The translations under genes were made by a program, and so were the position numbers. Positions 25,209 to 34,473 of a stretch of DNA of 64,000 nt are shown in pieces; the first letter of the stretch is position 1, and every line of letters begins with the position of its first letter. The stretch is from NCBI RefSeq assembly GCF_000766795.1, contig NZ_JPDS01000001.1, positions 1,183,001-1,247,000 of the forward strand, given 5' to 3'. The notes under the pieces are model-generated. The model was not told the origin of the DNA. It saw only the letters and a list, made by a program, of their open reading frames with translations, and searched no databases. The stretch is from Polaribacter sp. Hel1_85. Its GTDB lineage: Bacteria; Bacteroidota; Bacteroidia; Flavobacteriales; Flavobacteriaceae.

Positions 25209-26882
25209 ATGAAATCAAATTTAACTTTAATATCCATAATCTGCCTTTTTCTGATGATTACTGGATGTTCTCAACCAGAAAAGAAAACAGCAAAAGAAAC
25301 TAAAACCAATATTGAACTTAAAGACAATTGGTACTACCTTAATGGAGAAAAGTTTTTTATTAAAGCAATTGGTTACGAAATTGCTGCACGTCCAGGAGAG
25401 CATCCTTATGAAGATGAAAAGAAAGATCACCTTGAATTAATGAAGTATGACCTTGAAAACATTAAAAAAGGTGGTTATAATACAATAAGAACTTGGAGTC
25501 AATACTCTGAAGCACAATTAAAATTAGTTCAAGAATCTGGCTTAAAACTTATTATGGGTTTAAATGTTAATCCAGAAGAAGATTATAGAGACCCTAAATT
25601 TATAAATCATTGTAAAACACAGCTTGAAAAAATTTTGGAATATGCACCAAAATATGATTGTATAATATCTTATTTGGTTATTAATGAACCACAAACAGAT
25701 CACATACATAAGGTTTCTGCAAAAGCATTTAAAGACCTTATGAAAATGATGGTAGATATGATTCATAAAGATCATCCAGGTATACCTGTAACACTTTCTG
25801 CAAATGCTATGATTAGTGATTGGATGGACCAATCTATGTTTGATGTTTATGCATACAATTGTTATGGTTACAATGAAGGACAAACAGCAACTATAGGATT
25901 TAGTGATTATATTAAAGGTTTAAATACATTAAATGGATTAGATAAACCGTTTATAATTACTGAATTTGGACATTCTGTATCACCAAAAGGGGGTTTTGGT
26001 AGTTTTGGCTCTCGAACTTTAAAAGAACAAAGTGAAGGACTGGTTTCTAATTATCGAGAATTAATTGATGCAGGAGCATTAGGAATGTGTCCATTTTATT
26101 ATGCTGATGGATGGTGGAAAGGTGGAGAAAAAAGCACTCATAATAAAGAACAACCAGAAGAATGGTTCGGTTTTTGGGGTTACAAAGATGTGAATGACAA
26201 ATATGGTTCTCCTCGTCCTGTTTGGTTTGCGATGAAGGAGTATATGAAAGGACTTATTTTAAGCCCAAAAAATAAAACTATTCATACAAATACAACCATA
26301 CCAATAGAACTTTACAATAATAAGGAAGTTAAAAAAGTGGTTGTTAAATTAAGTGATGAAGTTATTTATTCTAAAAATATAGAAAGCGAAGGCTATTTTG
26401 CAGATCAATTAACCATAAATCCAGAAGGTATAGAAGCACTAGAACTTGCTTTTGAATTTTATAATTCTAAAAATGAAGTTATTAAAAATGAATCTATTGT
26501 TATATTAACTTCTAAAACAGAAATTGAATTACCTAAATTAACTATAGAAGTAACACCAGAAAAGGATCTAAATGAAAGCAAAAATGCGAGTATTAAAACC
26601 AAAATTGTAACTAATGACAATTTTAAATTGATTAGTAATTTAATAGTTAGTTATAATACACACCTTGGTTGGGATGTTGGTCAACAAGTTTCTGTTCCTG
26701 TAAAAGATCAATTAGATAAAAAGATAATTACTTCAGAAAACACTTTTTTTATTCCAGATAATAGTTGGGTTGTAAATGCATCAGCAGGAATTTCTGTTAG
26801 ATACGGAAAATTCACCTTTAAAATTCATGACCAAAAAATAATTTACAGAGGTGATTGGGCTAAAGAAATTAGTAGAAAATAA
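25209..26882 (+). CDS. Clan GH-A glycoside hydrolase, lipoprotein
   Basis: 557 residues; lipobox MITGC (Cys20) predicts an envelope lipoprotein. Residues ~38-350 form a TIM-barrel glycosidase: entry motif YYLNGEKFFIKAIGYE, GYNTIRTW, acid/base Glu160 in LVINEPQ and nucleophile Glu252 in IITEFGHS, the strand 4 and strand 7 positions of clan GH-A. The remaining ~200 residues are beta-sandwich-like. The closest look is the catalytic domain of GH2/GH5-type or glucanosyltransferase-like enzymes; the substrate cannot be told. No SusC/SusD pair is near, so it is not part of a polysaccharide utilisation locus here. Confidence 0.8.
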   Translation: MKSNLTLISIICLFLMITGCSQPEKKTAKETKTNIELKDNWYYLNGEKFFIKAIGYEIAARPGEHPYEDEKKDHLELMKYDLENIKKGGYNTIRTWSQYSEAQLKLVQESGLKLIMGLNVNPEEDYRDPKFINHCKTQLEKILEYAPKYDCIISYLVINEPQTDHIHKVSAKAFKDLMKMMVDMIHKDHPGIPVTLSANAMISDWMDQSMFDVYAYNCYGYNEGQTATIGFSDYIKGLNTLNGLDKPFIITEFGHSVSPKGGFGSFGSRTLKEQSEGLVSNYRELIDAGALGMCPFYYADGWWKGGEKSTHNKEQPEEWFGFWGYKDVNDKYGSPRPVWFAMKEYMKGLILSPKNKTIHTNTTIPIELYNNKEVKKVVVKLSDEVIYSKNIESEGYFADQLTINPEGIEALELAFEFYNSKNEVIKNESIVILTSKTEIELPKLTIEVTPEKDLNESKNASIKTKIVTNDNFKLISNLIVSYNTHLGWDVGQQVSVPVKDQLDKKIITSENTFFIPDNSWVVNASAGISVRYGKFTFKIHDQKIIYRGDWAKEISRK

Positions 26883-26903
26883 AGTAACCAACAATAATTT
26901 ATA

Positions 26904-26976
26904 AATTAATAGCTTGGTTTAGCTGATTAAAGAAAATATACTCAGATTTTCTATTTGCTAAACCACGCTATTAATT
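26904..26976. repeat. Long imperfect hairpin between convergent genes
   Basis: A 20-base arm (26904-26923) is complementary to 26957-26976 with one mismatch. The loop holds a second 7-bp stem, AGAAAAT (26931-26937) with ATTTTCT (26946-26952). It lies between two convergent genes. It may act as a bidirectional terminator or be a degraded repeat. Confidence 0.6.
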
Positions 26977-26992
26977 TTATAGAAATAGTTAT

Positions 26993-27217
26993 CTATTCAT
27001 AGTCTTTCATTTCTTCATCATAAAAAGCACCAGCTTTATCCATTAAATCTGCTAATTCTGTTGCAATATCTTCTTCACTTTCTCCTGTTAAATCTTCGAA
27101 CCACTCTATTTCATCATCTTTTAAATTGATTAAAAAACGAGGGAATTCTGTATGTAATACAAAAATATCATCTGGAAATTTACTGTTATCTGCTAATAAA
27201 AATTTAGGTAAGTTCAT
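26993..27217 (-). CDS. Small acidic protein of unknown function
   Basis: 74 residues, strongly acidic (EDLTGESEEDIATELADLMD and a DEEMKDYE end), with no signal peptide. N-terminus MNLPKFLLADNSKFPDDIFV. ATG start and clean isolation on its own transcript suggest a genuine gene. Function not recognised. Confidence 0.6.
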   Translation of the reverse strand: MNLPKFLLADNSKFPDDIFVLHTEFPRFLINLKDDEIEWFEDLTGESEEDIATELADLMDKAGAFYDEEMKDYE

Positions 27218-27253
27218 ATTTTATTTTCTTTATTGTCTGTTTTTTATAATTAT

Positions 27254-27322
27254 GTCATTCTTCTCGAAAAAATAGAATTTTTAAGATTTCTCAATCGTTT
27301 TACAAACTCATTTCGAAATGAC
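27254..27322. repeat. Inverted-repeat intergenic element
   Basis: GTCATT (27254-27259) and AATGAC (27317-27322) bound a 69-base segment with TTCTCGAA near one end and TTTCGAAA near the other. The shape resembles the GTCATTTCGA...TCGAAATGAC elements scattered in flavobacterial genomes (from memory). Confidence 0.45.
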
Positions 27323-27344
27323 AACTTAATTGTTATTCTTTTGT

Positions 27345-28742
27345 TTATACCTTTTCGAGCATTAATTCTTCTTTTTCTTTTATCAATTTTAAAGTTAATA
27401 AATTAAATCTAATAAATAATAAGATGGATGCTGTTGTTAAACCTGCAAGCAAGCCTAACCAAATACCAAAACTACCATACATTTCTTCTGTTCCTAAAAA
27501 ATAAGAAATAGGAAAACCTACTACCCAATAAGAAATAAAAGTAAGTATTGTTGGTATTTTAACATCTTGTAAACCACGTAAAGCTCCTAAAACAACAACT
27601 TGTATGCTGTCTGAAAGTTGAAAAAACGCTGCTGCAACTAATAATTTAGAAGCAATCGAAATTACCTCCATATTATCATCATAATTAGCTGCATCACTTA
27701 AATCTACATAGATATTTGGCAAACTTTTATGAAATATAAAAAAGAGAATTGCAAAGAAAAATGCAAATAAAGTTCCTAATAAAAATATTGAAAATGCGAT
27801 TCTACGCAACTCTTTATAATTTTGTAATCCTTTTTGATTACCAACTCTAATCATAGAAGCCACACTTAATCCCATGGCAACCATAAATGTCATCGATGCT
27901 AAATTTAAGGCAATTTGATTTGCTGCTTGAGGATTTTTACCCAACAAACCACTTAACCAAATAGCAGCTGTAAAAATAGCTACCTCAAAAAACATTTGCA
28001 TGGCACTTAAAGAACCTAAATTGATAATCTTTTTTATCATTAAAAAATCGAATACAAAGATTTTTATATCTTTTACAATTCTTACAGAACGTTCTTTAAA
28101 ACGTAAAATTAACCATAAATAAATAACCATGATTACTCTTGAAACCAAAGTACCATAAGCAGCTCCAACTATTCCCATTTCTGGAAAACCAAACTTTCCA
28201 AAAATTAGAATATAGTTTAAAACAATGTTTACAATATTTGCAATTAATGTAGCGTACATTGGGTATTTAGTCATAGACATTCCATCACTAAATTGTTTTA
28301 TTGCTTGAAAAATTACTAAAGGAATTAAAGAAAATGCCACCAAATCTAAATACGGAATTGCCAACTCTACCACTTCTGTTGGTTGTTTCATTAAATACAT
28401 TAAAGGCTTCGAAAAAAAGATTCCTAAAAACAACACAATTCCTAAAGTTGTACATAAAAACAAACCACTTTTATAAGTAGCTCTTGCTTGTTTTAAATTA
28501 TCAGAAGAATCTGCTTCTGCAATTAAAGGCGTTATCGCTGTAGAAAAACCAATACCAATAGACATGGCAATAAACATAAAACTATTTCCTAAAGAAACGG
28601 CAGCTAATTCTGCGGTTCCTAATTGCCCAACCATAATATTATCTATAAAACTCACAAATGTATGTCCTAACATCCCTAACATAACAGGTGCTGCAAGTTT
28701 CCAGTTGTATTTAAATTCTGATGTGTATTGAGAAATATTCAA
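27345..28742 (-). CDS. MATE-family multidrug efflux transporter
   Basis: 465 residues with about twelve transmembrane helices in two halves, each opening with the MATE signature (VMLGMLGHTFVSFIDNIMVG, and LASMTFMVAMGLSVASMIRVGN in the second). Exports cationic drugs against Na+ or H+. The start appears to be TTG at 28740-28742: no ATG lies upstream before a stop, and the N-terminus from there fits the family. Confidence 0.92.
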   Translation of the reverse strand: MNISQYTSEFKYNWKLAAPVMLGMLGHTFVSFIDNIMVGQLGTAELAAVSLGNSFMFIAMSIGIGFSTAITPLIAEADSSDNLKQARATYKSGLFLCTTLGIVLFLGIFFSKPLMYLMKQPTEVVELAIPYLDLVAFSLIPLVIFQAIKQFSDGMSMTKYPMYATLIANIVNIVLNYILIFGKFGFPEMGIVGAAYGTLVSRVIMVIYLWLILRFKERSVRIVKDIKIFVFDFLMIKKIINLGSLSAMQMFFEVAIFTAAIWLSGLLGKNPQAANQIALNLASMTFMVAMGLSVASMIRVGNQKGLQNYKELRRIAFSIFLLGTLFAFFFAILFFIFHKSLPNIYVDLSDAANYDDNMEVISIASKLLVAAAFFQLSDSIQVVVLGALRGLQDVKIPTILTFISYWVVGFPISYFLGTEEMYGSFGIWLGLLAGLTTASILLFIRFNLLTLKLIKEKEELMLEKV

Positions 28743-28843
28743 TGTAAAATTTAGTTTTATAGACTGCGAAGATAAGTATTATAGCAAGATGATTTAAATA
28801 GAAGTAATCCATTTTCTGATAAAGTTTTTTCAATAAAAATAGT

Positions 28844-28851
28844 TACTTTTG
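28844..28851 (+). promoter_or_regulatory. Putative -7 element of tpx
   Basis: TACTTTTG matches TAnnTTTG, 22 bases before the ATG at 28874. Confidence 0.5.
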
Positions 28852-28873
28852 AAAAACTAAAAAACACACTATA

Positions 28874-29371
28874 ATGGCAAATATCACTTTAAAAGGAAAC
28901 GCAATTAACACAATCGGTAATTTACCAAAAGCAGGAACGAAAGCTGCTGATTTTAAATTAACTGCAGTAGATTTATCTCATAAAAGTTTATCAGATTTTT
29001 CTGGTAAAAAAATAATTTTAAATATTTTTCCTAGTATCGATACAGGTACTTGTGCAACGTCTGTTAGAGAATTCAACAAAAAAGCAGCCAATTTAGAAAA
29101 TACGGTAGTTTTATGTATTTCTAAAGATTTACCTTTTGCTCAAGCTCGTTTTTGTGGTGCAGAAGGCATAGAAAATGTGGTAATGTTATCTGATTTTGCT
29201 GATGGCAACTTTGGAAAATCTTACGAATTAGAAATTGCAAACGGGCCTTTAGCACATTTACACTCTAGAGCCATTGTAATTGTTGATGAAAATGGAAACG
29301 TAGTTTATAATGAACAAGTTTCTGAAATTGTTGACGAACCAAATTATGCAGCAGCTTTAAACGCACTATAA
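28874..29371 (+). CDS. tpx: Thiol peroxidase (atypical 2-Cys peroxiredoxin)
   Basis: 165 residues, reducing peroxides with thioredoxin. Peroxidatic Cys60 in SIDTGTCATSVREFN and resolving Cys94 in ARFCGAEG, the Tpx spacing. The family's N-terminal TLKGN and C-terminal PNYAAALNAL are present. Starts a run of six same-strand genes (tpx-dgkA-ftsK-lolA-lptF-ribB). Confidence 0.95.
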   Translation: MANITLKGNAINTIGNLPKAGTKAADFKLTAVDLSHKSLSDFSGKKIILNIFPSIDTGTCATSVREFNKKAANLENTVVLCISKDLPFAQARFCGAEGIENVVMLSDFADGNFGKSYELEIANGPLAHLHSRAIVIVDENGNVVYNEQVSEIVDEPNYAAALNAL

Positions 29372-29374
29372 TTT

Positions 29375-29755
29375 ATGAAAAATCCTAACGATAGCTTTTT
29401 AAGAGGAAGACTTCGTAGTTTTAAATTTGCCTTAAGAGGAATGTGGCTTTTAATGACCACAGAAGATAGTATTAAGGCACAGCTTTTTGTGGCTGTAATA
29501 GCTACTATTTTAGGCTTTTATTTTGATATTTCTAATGTAGAATGGATGTTTCAGTTTTTAGCAATTGGCCTTGTTTTAGTTGCCGAAGCTTTAAATACAG
29601 CTATTGAAAAAGTAGCTGATTTTGTGCATCCAGATTACCATAAAAAAATAGGTTTTATAAAAGATATTGCTGCTGGAGCACCAAGTTTTGCTGCATTTAC
29701 CTCACTAATTATTGCTGGTTTTATATACATTCCTAAAATAAATTTATTATTTTAG
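29375..29755 (+). CDS. dgkA: Diacylglycerol / undecaprenol kinase family protein
   Basis: 126 residues, three membrane helices, with the family signature EALNTAIEKVADFV and an upstream conserved Glu (TTEDSIKAQ). The enzyme phosphorylates diacylglycerol or undecaprenol in the inner membrane using ATP. Starts 3 bases after the tpx stop. Confidence 0.9.
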   Translation: MKNPNDSFLRGRLRSFKFALRGMWLLMTTEDSIKAQLFVAVIATILGFYFDISNVEWMFQFLAIGLVLVAEALNTAIEKVADFVHPDYHKKIGFIKDIAAGAPSFAAFTSLIIAGFIYIPKINLLF

Positions 29756-29797
29756 GTAAATACGTATATTTACTGCTAAAACAGACCAAAAACATTA

Positions 29798-32266
29798 ATG
29801 GCTAAAAGGAAAACAAGCACAAAAACAACAATTAATTCTTCGGATAATAAACCGAGTATTTTTGCCTTTTTAAAAACAAGACAAGCACAAACAATTTTAG
29901 GAACCTTCTTAATTTTATTTGCTGCTTTTCTCTGTATTGCTTTTATTTCCTTTTTCTTTAATTGGCAAGAAGACCAAAGTACACTTACAGAATTAACAGA
30001 CAAAACTGTTAGAAGTAAAAACTTACTAGGTAAAATTGGTGCAAATCTAAGTCACTTTTTTATTTATAAAAGTTTTGGTATTGGTGCATTTATCATCGCT
30101 TTTCAAGTTTTTTTAACTGGATTTTATATTCTTTTGAAAAAGAAACTTTCAGTAATAATTCTTTCTTGGAATTGGGGACTTATCGCAATGTTATGGGTTG
30201 CTGTTTCTTTAGGATTTGTAAATAATAAATATGCACTTCTACCAGGAATTATTGGTTTTGAAATCAATGAATTCTTACAAGCTTTTATTGGTAAAACAGG
30301 ATTAATCATTCTTTTAAGTTTCTTTTTTATTACTTATCTTGTTTTAAGATATAGAGTAACTTTTGATAGATTTATTGAGAACCTAAAAAGAAAAAGAGAA
30401 GAAAGAAGAGCGCAAGCATTAATTGAAAGTGAGCTTGTAGATGAAACTTCAACCAATGAAGACACAGAAATAAAAGCAAAAGAAGTTTCTGAAACTATTG
30501 CTCTTAAAACTGATAAAAAAGAAAAATCTGGTGTTGAACTTTCTTTAGAAAATTTACAACCTACAATTTCTAAACATTCTGATGTTTCTGCCAAAAAAGA
30601 AGAAATTCCTTTAAAAGTAGATGGTCCTGTTTTAAAAACTGAAATTCCTAAAGAAGAGGAAAAGGAAGTAGAAATGGAAGTAGAAATCGATGTTGCCATT
30701 AATAGAGAAGAAGAACATTCTACAAAAAACTTATCCGATCAATTAGTAAAAGACTTTGGTGAATTTGATCCTACGTTAGAATTAGGAAATTTTAAATTCC
30801 CAACTTTTAACCTTTTAAAACAATACAACGAATCTATTTCTATTGATCCAGAAGAATTAGAAGCAAATAAAGATAGAATTGTAGATACACTTAAAAACTA
30901 CAAAATTGGTATTGCAGAAATAAAAGCAACAGTTGGACCAACAATTACATTGTACGAAATTGTACCAGAAGCTGGAATTAGAATTTCTAAAATTAAAAAT
31001 TTAGAAGATGATATTGCGCTTTCTTTATCAGCATTAGGAATTAGAATTATTGCTCCTATTCCAGGAAAAGGAACTATTGGTATTGAAGTACCTAATAAAA
31101 AATCGACCATTGTTTCTATGCATTCTGTTATTTCATCAAAGAAATTTCAAGAATCTCAGATGGAGCTTCCAATCGCTTTAGGAAAAACAATTTCTAATGA
31201 AACTTTTGTAGTTGATTTGGCTAAAATGCCTCACTTATTAATGGCTGGTGCAACAGGACAAGGGAAATCTGTTGGTTTAAATGCGGTTTTAACATCACTT
31301 TTATATAAAAAACATCCTGCTGAAGTAAAATTTATTTTAGTAGATCCAAAGAAAGTAGAACTTACTTTATTTAATAAAATTGAGCGTCATTATTTGGCAA
31401 AATTACCAGATAGTGAAGATGCTATTATTACAGACACAACAAAAGTTGTTCATACTTTAAACTCATTGTGTATAGAAATGGACAATCGTTACGATTTGCT
31501 CAAAAATGCAATGGTTCGTAATATCAAAGAATATAATGCCAAGTTTAAGGCCCGTAAATTAAATCCTAATGATGGTCATCAATACTTACCATATATTGTT
31601 TTAGTGATTGATGAATTTGCCGACTTAATTATGACTGCTGGTAAAGAAGTAGAAACACCAATTGCACGTTTGGCACAATTGGCTAGAGCTATCGGAATTC
31701 ATTTAATTGTTGCCACACAAAGACCCTCTGTAAACGTAATTACAGGTATTATTAAAGCAAATTTCCCTGCAAGAATTGCATTTAGAGTTACTTCAAAAAT
31801 AGATTCTAGAACAATTTTAGACGCTGGAGGAGCAGATCAATTAATTGGTCGTGGAGATATGTTATATACTGCTGGTAATAATCTAAATAGAATACAATGT
31901 GCATTTGTAGACACACCAGAAGTAGAAAAAATTACTGATTTTATTGGTTCTCAAAGAGCCTATGCAGAAGCACATATGTTGCCTGAATATGTAGATGATG
32001 AAAATGGCACAAGTATTGATATAGACATAGCAGACAGAGACAAACTCTTTAAAGAAGCTGCAGAAATTATTATTACTGCACAACAAGGATCTGCTTCTTT
32101 GTTGCAAAGAAAATTAAAATTAGGATACAATAGAGCTGGAAGATTAATAGATCAATTAGAAGCTGCAGGAATTGTAGGTGGATTTGAAGGAAGTAAAGCA
32201 AGACAAGTTTTAGTGCCAGATTTTATAGCATTAGAACAATTATTAGAAAACGAAAAAAATCAATAG
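29798..32266 (+). CDS. ftsK: DNA translocase FtsK
   Basis: 822 residues. Basic N-terminus, four membrane helices (~25-190), a charged linker (~200-330, rich in Lys/Glu), then the motor domain with Walker A AGATGQGKSVG (near residue 484) and Walker B LVIDEFADL (near 601), followed by the winged-helix gamma domain (SASLLQRKLKLGYNRAGRLI). It pumps chromosome termini through the division septum and activates dimer resolution. The linker is short compared with E. coli. Confidence 0.96.
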   Translation: MAKRKTSTKTTINSSDNKPSIFAFLKTRQAQTILGTFLILFAAFLCIAFISFFFNWQEDQSTLTELTDKTVRSKNLLGKIGANLSHFFIYKSFGIGAFIIAFQVFLTGFYILLKKKLSVIILSWNWGLIAMLWVAVSLGFVNNKYALLPGIIGFEINEFLQAFIGKTGLIILLSFFFITYLVLRYRVTFDRFIENLKRKREERRAQALIESELVDETSTNEDTEIKAKEVSETIALKTDKKEKSGVELSLENLQPTISKHSDVSAKKEEIPLKVDGPVLKTEIPKEEEKEVEMEVEIDVAINREEEHSTKNLSDQLVKDFGEFDPTLELGNFKFPTFNLLKQYNESISIDPEELEANKDRIVDTLKNYKIGIAEIKATVGPTITLYEIVPEAGIRISKIKNLEDDIALSLSALGIRIIAPIPGKGTIGIEVPNKKSTIVSMHSVISSKKFQESQMELPIALGKTISNETFVVDLAKMPHLLMAGATGQGKSVGLNAVLTSLLYKKHPAEVKFILVDPKKVELTLFNKIERHYLAKLPDSEDAIITDTTKVVHTLNSLCIEMDNRYDLLKNAMVRNIKEYNAKFKARKLNPNDGHQYLPYIVLVIDEFADLIMTAGKEVETPIARLAQLARAIGIHLIVATQRPSVNVITGIIKANFPARIAFRVTSKIDSRTILDAGGADQLIGRGDMLYTAGNNLNRIQCAFVDTPEVEKITDFIGSQRAYAEAHMLPEYVDDENGTSIDIDIADRDKLFKEAAEIIITAQQGSASLLQRKLKLGYNRAGRLIDQLEAAGIVGGFEGSKARQVLVPDFIALEQLLENEKNQ

Positions 32267-32268
32267 CC

Positions 32269-32286
32269 TCTCAACTGCGTTTGAGA
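32269..32286. repeat. REP-like palindrome after ftsK
   Basis: TCTCAA (32269-32274) with TTGAGA (32281-32286) around CTGCGT. It is a variant of the motif at 51374-51393 (TCTCGACTGCGCTCGA on minus). No T-run. Confidence 0.5.
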
Positions 32287-32303
32287 AGACAAGAAATACA
32301 ATT

Positions 32304-32960
32304 ATGAAAAAAATAGGAATCTTATTTTTAAGTTTATTTATAACAACCATTACTTTTTCACAAAATTCTGAAGAAGCAAAATCGCTTTTAGACGAAGTTT
32401 CTACCAAAATGGGAGCTTATGAAAATATGTCTATAAATTTTAGCCAAACTTTAAGTAATGAAGATGCAGGCATCAAAGAAGGTGATGAACCGCCAATTAG
32501 AGGTCAAATTTCATTACAAGGAGAAAAATACAGCTTAAATTACATGGGAAATAAATTCATCTTCGATGGAGCAAAATTGTATGTAATTAATAATGATGAA
32601 AAAGAAATTACTGTTACAGAAAGTGATATGGGAGGAGATGATGGTTTTATTTATCCTTCTAAATTATTAACTTTTTATAAAGAAGGTTACAATTTTGAAA
32701 TGGGAAATTTAAAAAACTTAAACGGTAGAAAAATTCAATTGGTAACTTTAAATCCAATAGATAGTAATTCTGACATTGTAATGGTAGAACTAGCAATAGA
32801 TGCAAAAACAAAACATATTTATAAGCTAATTCAAACAGGTTCTAACGGTTCTAAAACTACATTTACAATTACAGAATTTAAAAGCAATCAAACTTTGTCT
32901 AGCAATTTTTTCTCATTTGATGAGGCAAAATACAAAAAGCTAAACTTCACAATAGACTAA
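32304..32960 (+). CDS. lolA: Outer-membrane lipoprotein carrier LolA
   Basis: 218 residues, signal peptide (FLSLFITTITFS|Q), then the LolA beta half-barrel: MGAYENMSINFSQTL, RGQISLQGEKYSLNYMG, DGAKLYVINNDEKEITV and the terminal SNFFSFDEAKY. It shuttles lipoproteins across the periplasm. It lies between ftsK and an LptF/G permease, as in many flavobacteria. Confidence 0.88.
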   Translation: MKKIGILFLSLFITTITFSQNSEEAKSLLDEVSTKMGAYENMSINFSQTLSNEDAGIKEGDEPPIRGQISLQGEKYSLNYMGNKFIFDGAKLYVINNDEKEITVTESDMGGDDGFIYPSKLLTFYKEGYNFEMGNLKNLNGRKIQLVTLNPIDSNSDIVMVELAIDAKTKHIYKLIQTGSNGSKTTFTITEFKSNQTLSSNFFSFDEAKYKKLNFTID

Positions 32961-33009
32961 TATATTTCCAATTAACAGAAAATTAGTAGCTTCTTTCATC
33001 TTAAGAAAC

Positions 33010-33017
33010 TACTTTTG
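33010..33017 (+). promoter_or_regulatory. Putative -7 element before lptF/G
   Basis: TACTTTTG matches TAnnTTTG exactly; it ends 5 bases before the ATG at 33023, again implying a very short leader. Confidence 0.4.
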
Positions 33018-33022
33018 TCGAG

Positions 33023-34468
33023 ATGAAAATTTTAGATAGATACATCCTAAAAACATTTTTAGTTCCTTTTGTAGCTACATTTCTAATTGTGCTTTTTGTT
33101 TTGGTGATGCAAGTTTTATGGCAAACCTTCGAAAACATTGCTGGTAAAGGTATTAGTGTACCTTTTATCTTAAAATTTCTATATTATACAACTTTAATTA
33201 TTACACCTCAAGCCTTGCCAATTGGAGTCCTTTTATCTTCCATTATGGCATTAGGTAATTTAGGTGAAAATTACGAGTTTGCTGCAGCAAAATCTGCAGG
33301 AATCTCTCTACAACGCTTGGTTAGACCATTGGTTTTCTTAACATTTATTCTAAGCGGAATCAACTTTTTATTTTTAAATAATATTTACCCTTATGCTGTT
33401 TTAAAGCAAAAGAATTTATATCTAAATATTAAAAAGAAAAAACCAGCAATGGCTTTAGTTCCTGGTAGTTTTAATAGTGATATTCCTGGGTTTCAAATTA
33501 AATTTGATGAAAAATACGGTGAAGAAGAAAACTTATTAAGAAAAGTTTTAATCTACGATTTAACAACTGGTAAAGGAAATCAAAAAGTAATTACTGCAGA
33601 AAGAGGAAAAATTATTTCTGAAGAAGGAAGCCGTTATATGACATTTGTTTTATACGATGGATATTATTATGAAGAGCATGTAAAATCTGCAAAAACAAAC
33701 TTAAAAAGAAAGAAAATGGCAGCCTCAAATGCCACTTTTAAAGAATATGAATTTAATATAGATATTTCTGATGTTTCTGGTGATAAAGGTTTAGATGAAA
33801 CTAGACATACCAAAAATTTTATGATGCTAAGTTTAAATCAATTAGGAGATACAATTCCGAGTTTAAAAACTAGTTATGATGAAGTTTTACTTTTAAAATC
33901 TAAAAACATATATGCTACAGCCATAGCTAGAGATTTATATAAATACCCAGATTCTATTAAAACAAAAAATATCAATCCAGATGTTTTAGAAAATTTTGAC
34001 TTAAAAAGTAAGATTAATATTCTAAACTCTGCATCAACAAAAGCAGGAAGAGCCTTAAGTTCCATTAAAAATAATATGGCATCTATTAAGTGGAAAAGAA
34101 AAACTCTTAACTTTTTTGACACCGAATATTATAATAGAATTGCATTTTCACTATCCTGTTTAATTCTCTTTTTTATTGGCGCTCCATTAGGTTCAATTAT
34201 TAGAAAAGGAGGTTTTGGATTACCAATGATACTTGCAATTGCAATTTACGTAACCTATTTTTTTAGTAACACTTTTGGTAAAAACTTAGCAGAAGAAAGT
34301 TCTATTTCATCCTTTTTAGGTTCTTGGATAGCAGCATTTATAATGATTCCGATGGGTATTTTACTAACAAGAAGAGCCACAAGAGACAAAGGGATTTTTA
34401 ATGTGGATGCAATTACGCTACCAATTATCAATTTCTTTAAAAAAATATTTTCAAAAAAAGAAGCATAA
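33023..34468 (+). CDS. LptF/LptG-family permease
   Basis: 481 residues. N-terminal MKILDRYILKTFLVPFVATF, three more helices with ITPQALPIGVLLSSIMALG and YEFAAAKSAGIS, a large periplasmic jellyroll part (~150-370) and two C-terminal helices (FLIGAPLGSIIRKGGFGLP-type block). It is an inner-membrane subunit of the lipopolysaccharide transport ABC system. The central periplasmic part is long, with a charged insertion. Five bases separate it from ribB. Confidence 0.9.
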   Translation: MKILDRYILKTFLVPFVATFLIVLFVLVMQVLWQTFENIAGKGISVPFILKFLYYTTLIITPQALPIGVLLSSIMALGNLGENYEFAAAKSAGISLQRLVRPLVFLTFILSGINFLFLNNIYPYAVLKQKNLYLNIKKKKPAMALVPGSFNSDIPGFQIKFDEKYGEEENLLRKVLIYDLTTGKGNQKVITAERGKIISEEGSRYMTFVLYDGYYYEEHVKSAKTNLKRKKMAASNATFKEYEFNIDISDVSGDKGLDETRHTKNFMMLSLNQLGDTIPSLKTSYDEVLLLKSKNIYATAIARDLYKYPDSIKTKNINPDVLENFDLKSKINILNSASTKAGRALSSIKNNMASIKWKRKTLNFFDTEYYNRIAFSLSCLILFFIGAPLGSIIRKGGFGLPMILAIAIYVTYFFSNTFGKNLAEESSISSFLGSWIAAFIMIPMGILLTRRATRDKGIFNVDAITLPIINFFKKIFSKKEA

Positions 34469-34473
34469 CTAAT

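Noticed and set aside
25560..25883. A 107-codon frame antisense to the glycoside hydrolase
   Set aside because: Shadow of the coding strand; odd composition rich in Ile, Cys, His and Asn, no motif.
30334..30699. A 121-codon Ser/Phe-rich frame antisense to the ftsK linker
   Set aside because: Its composition mirrors the Lys/Glu-rich linker codons on the other strand; no independent gene features.
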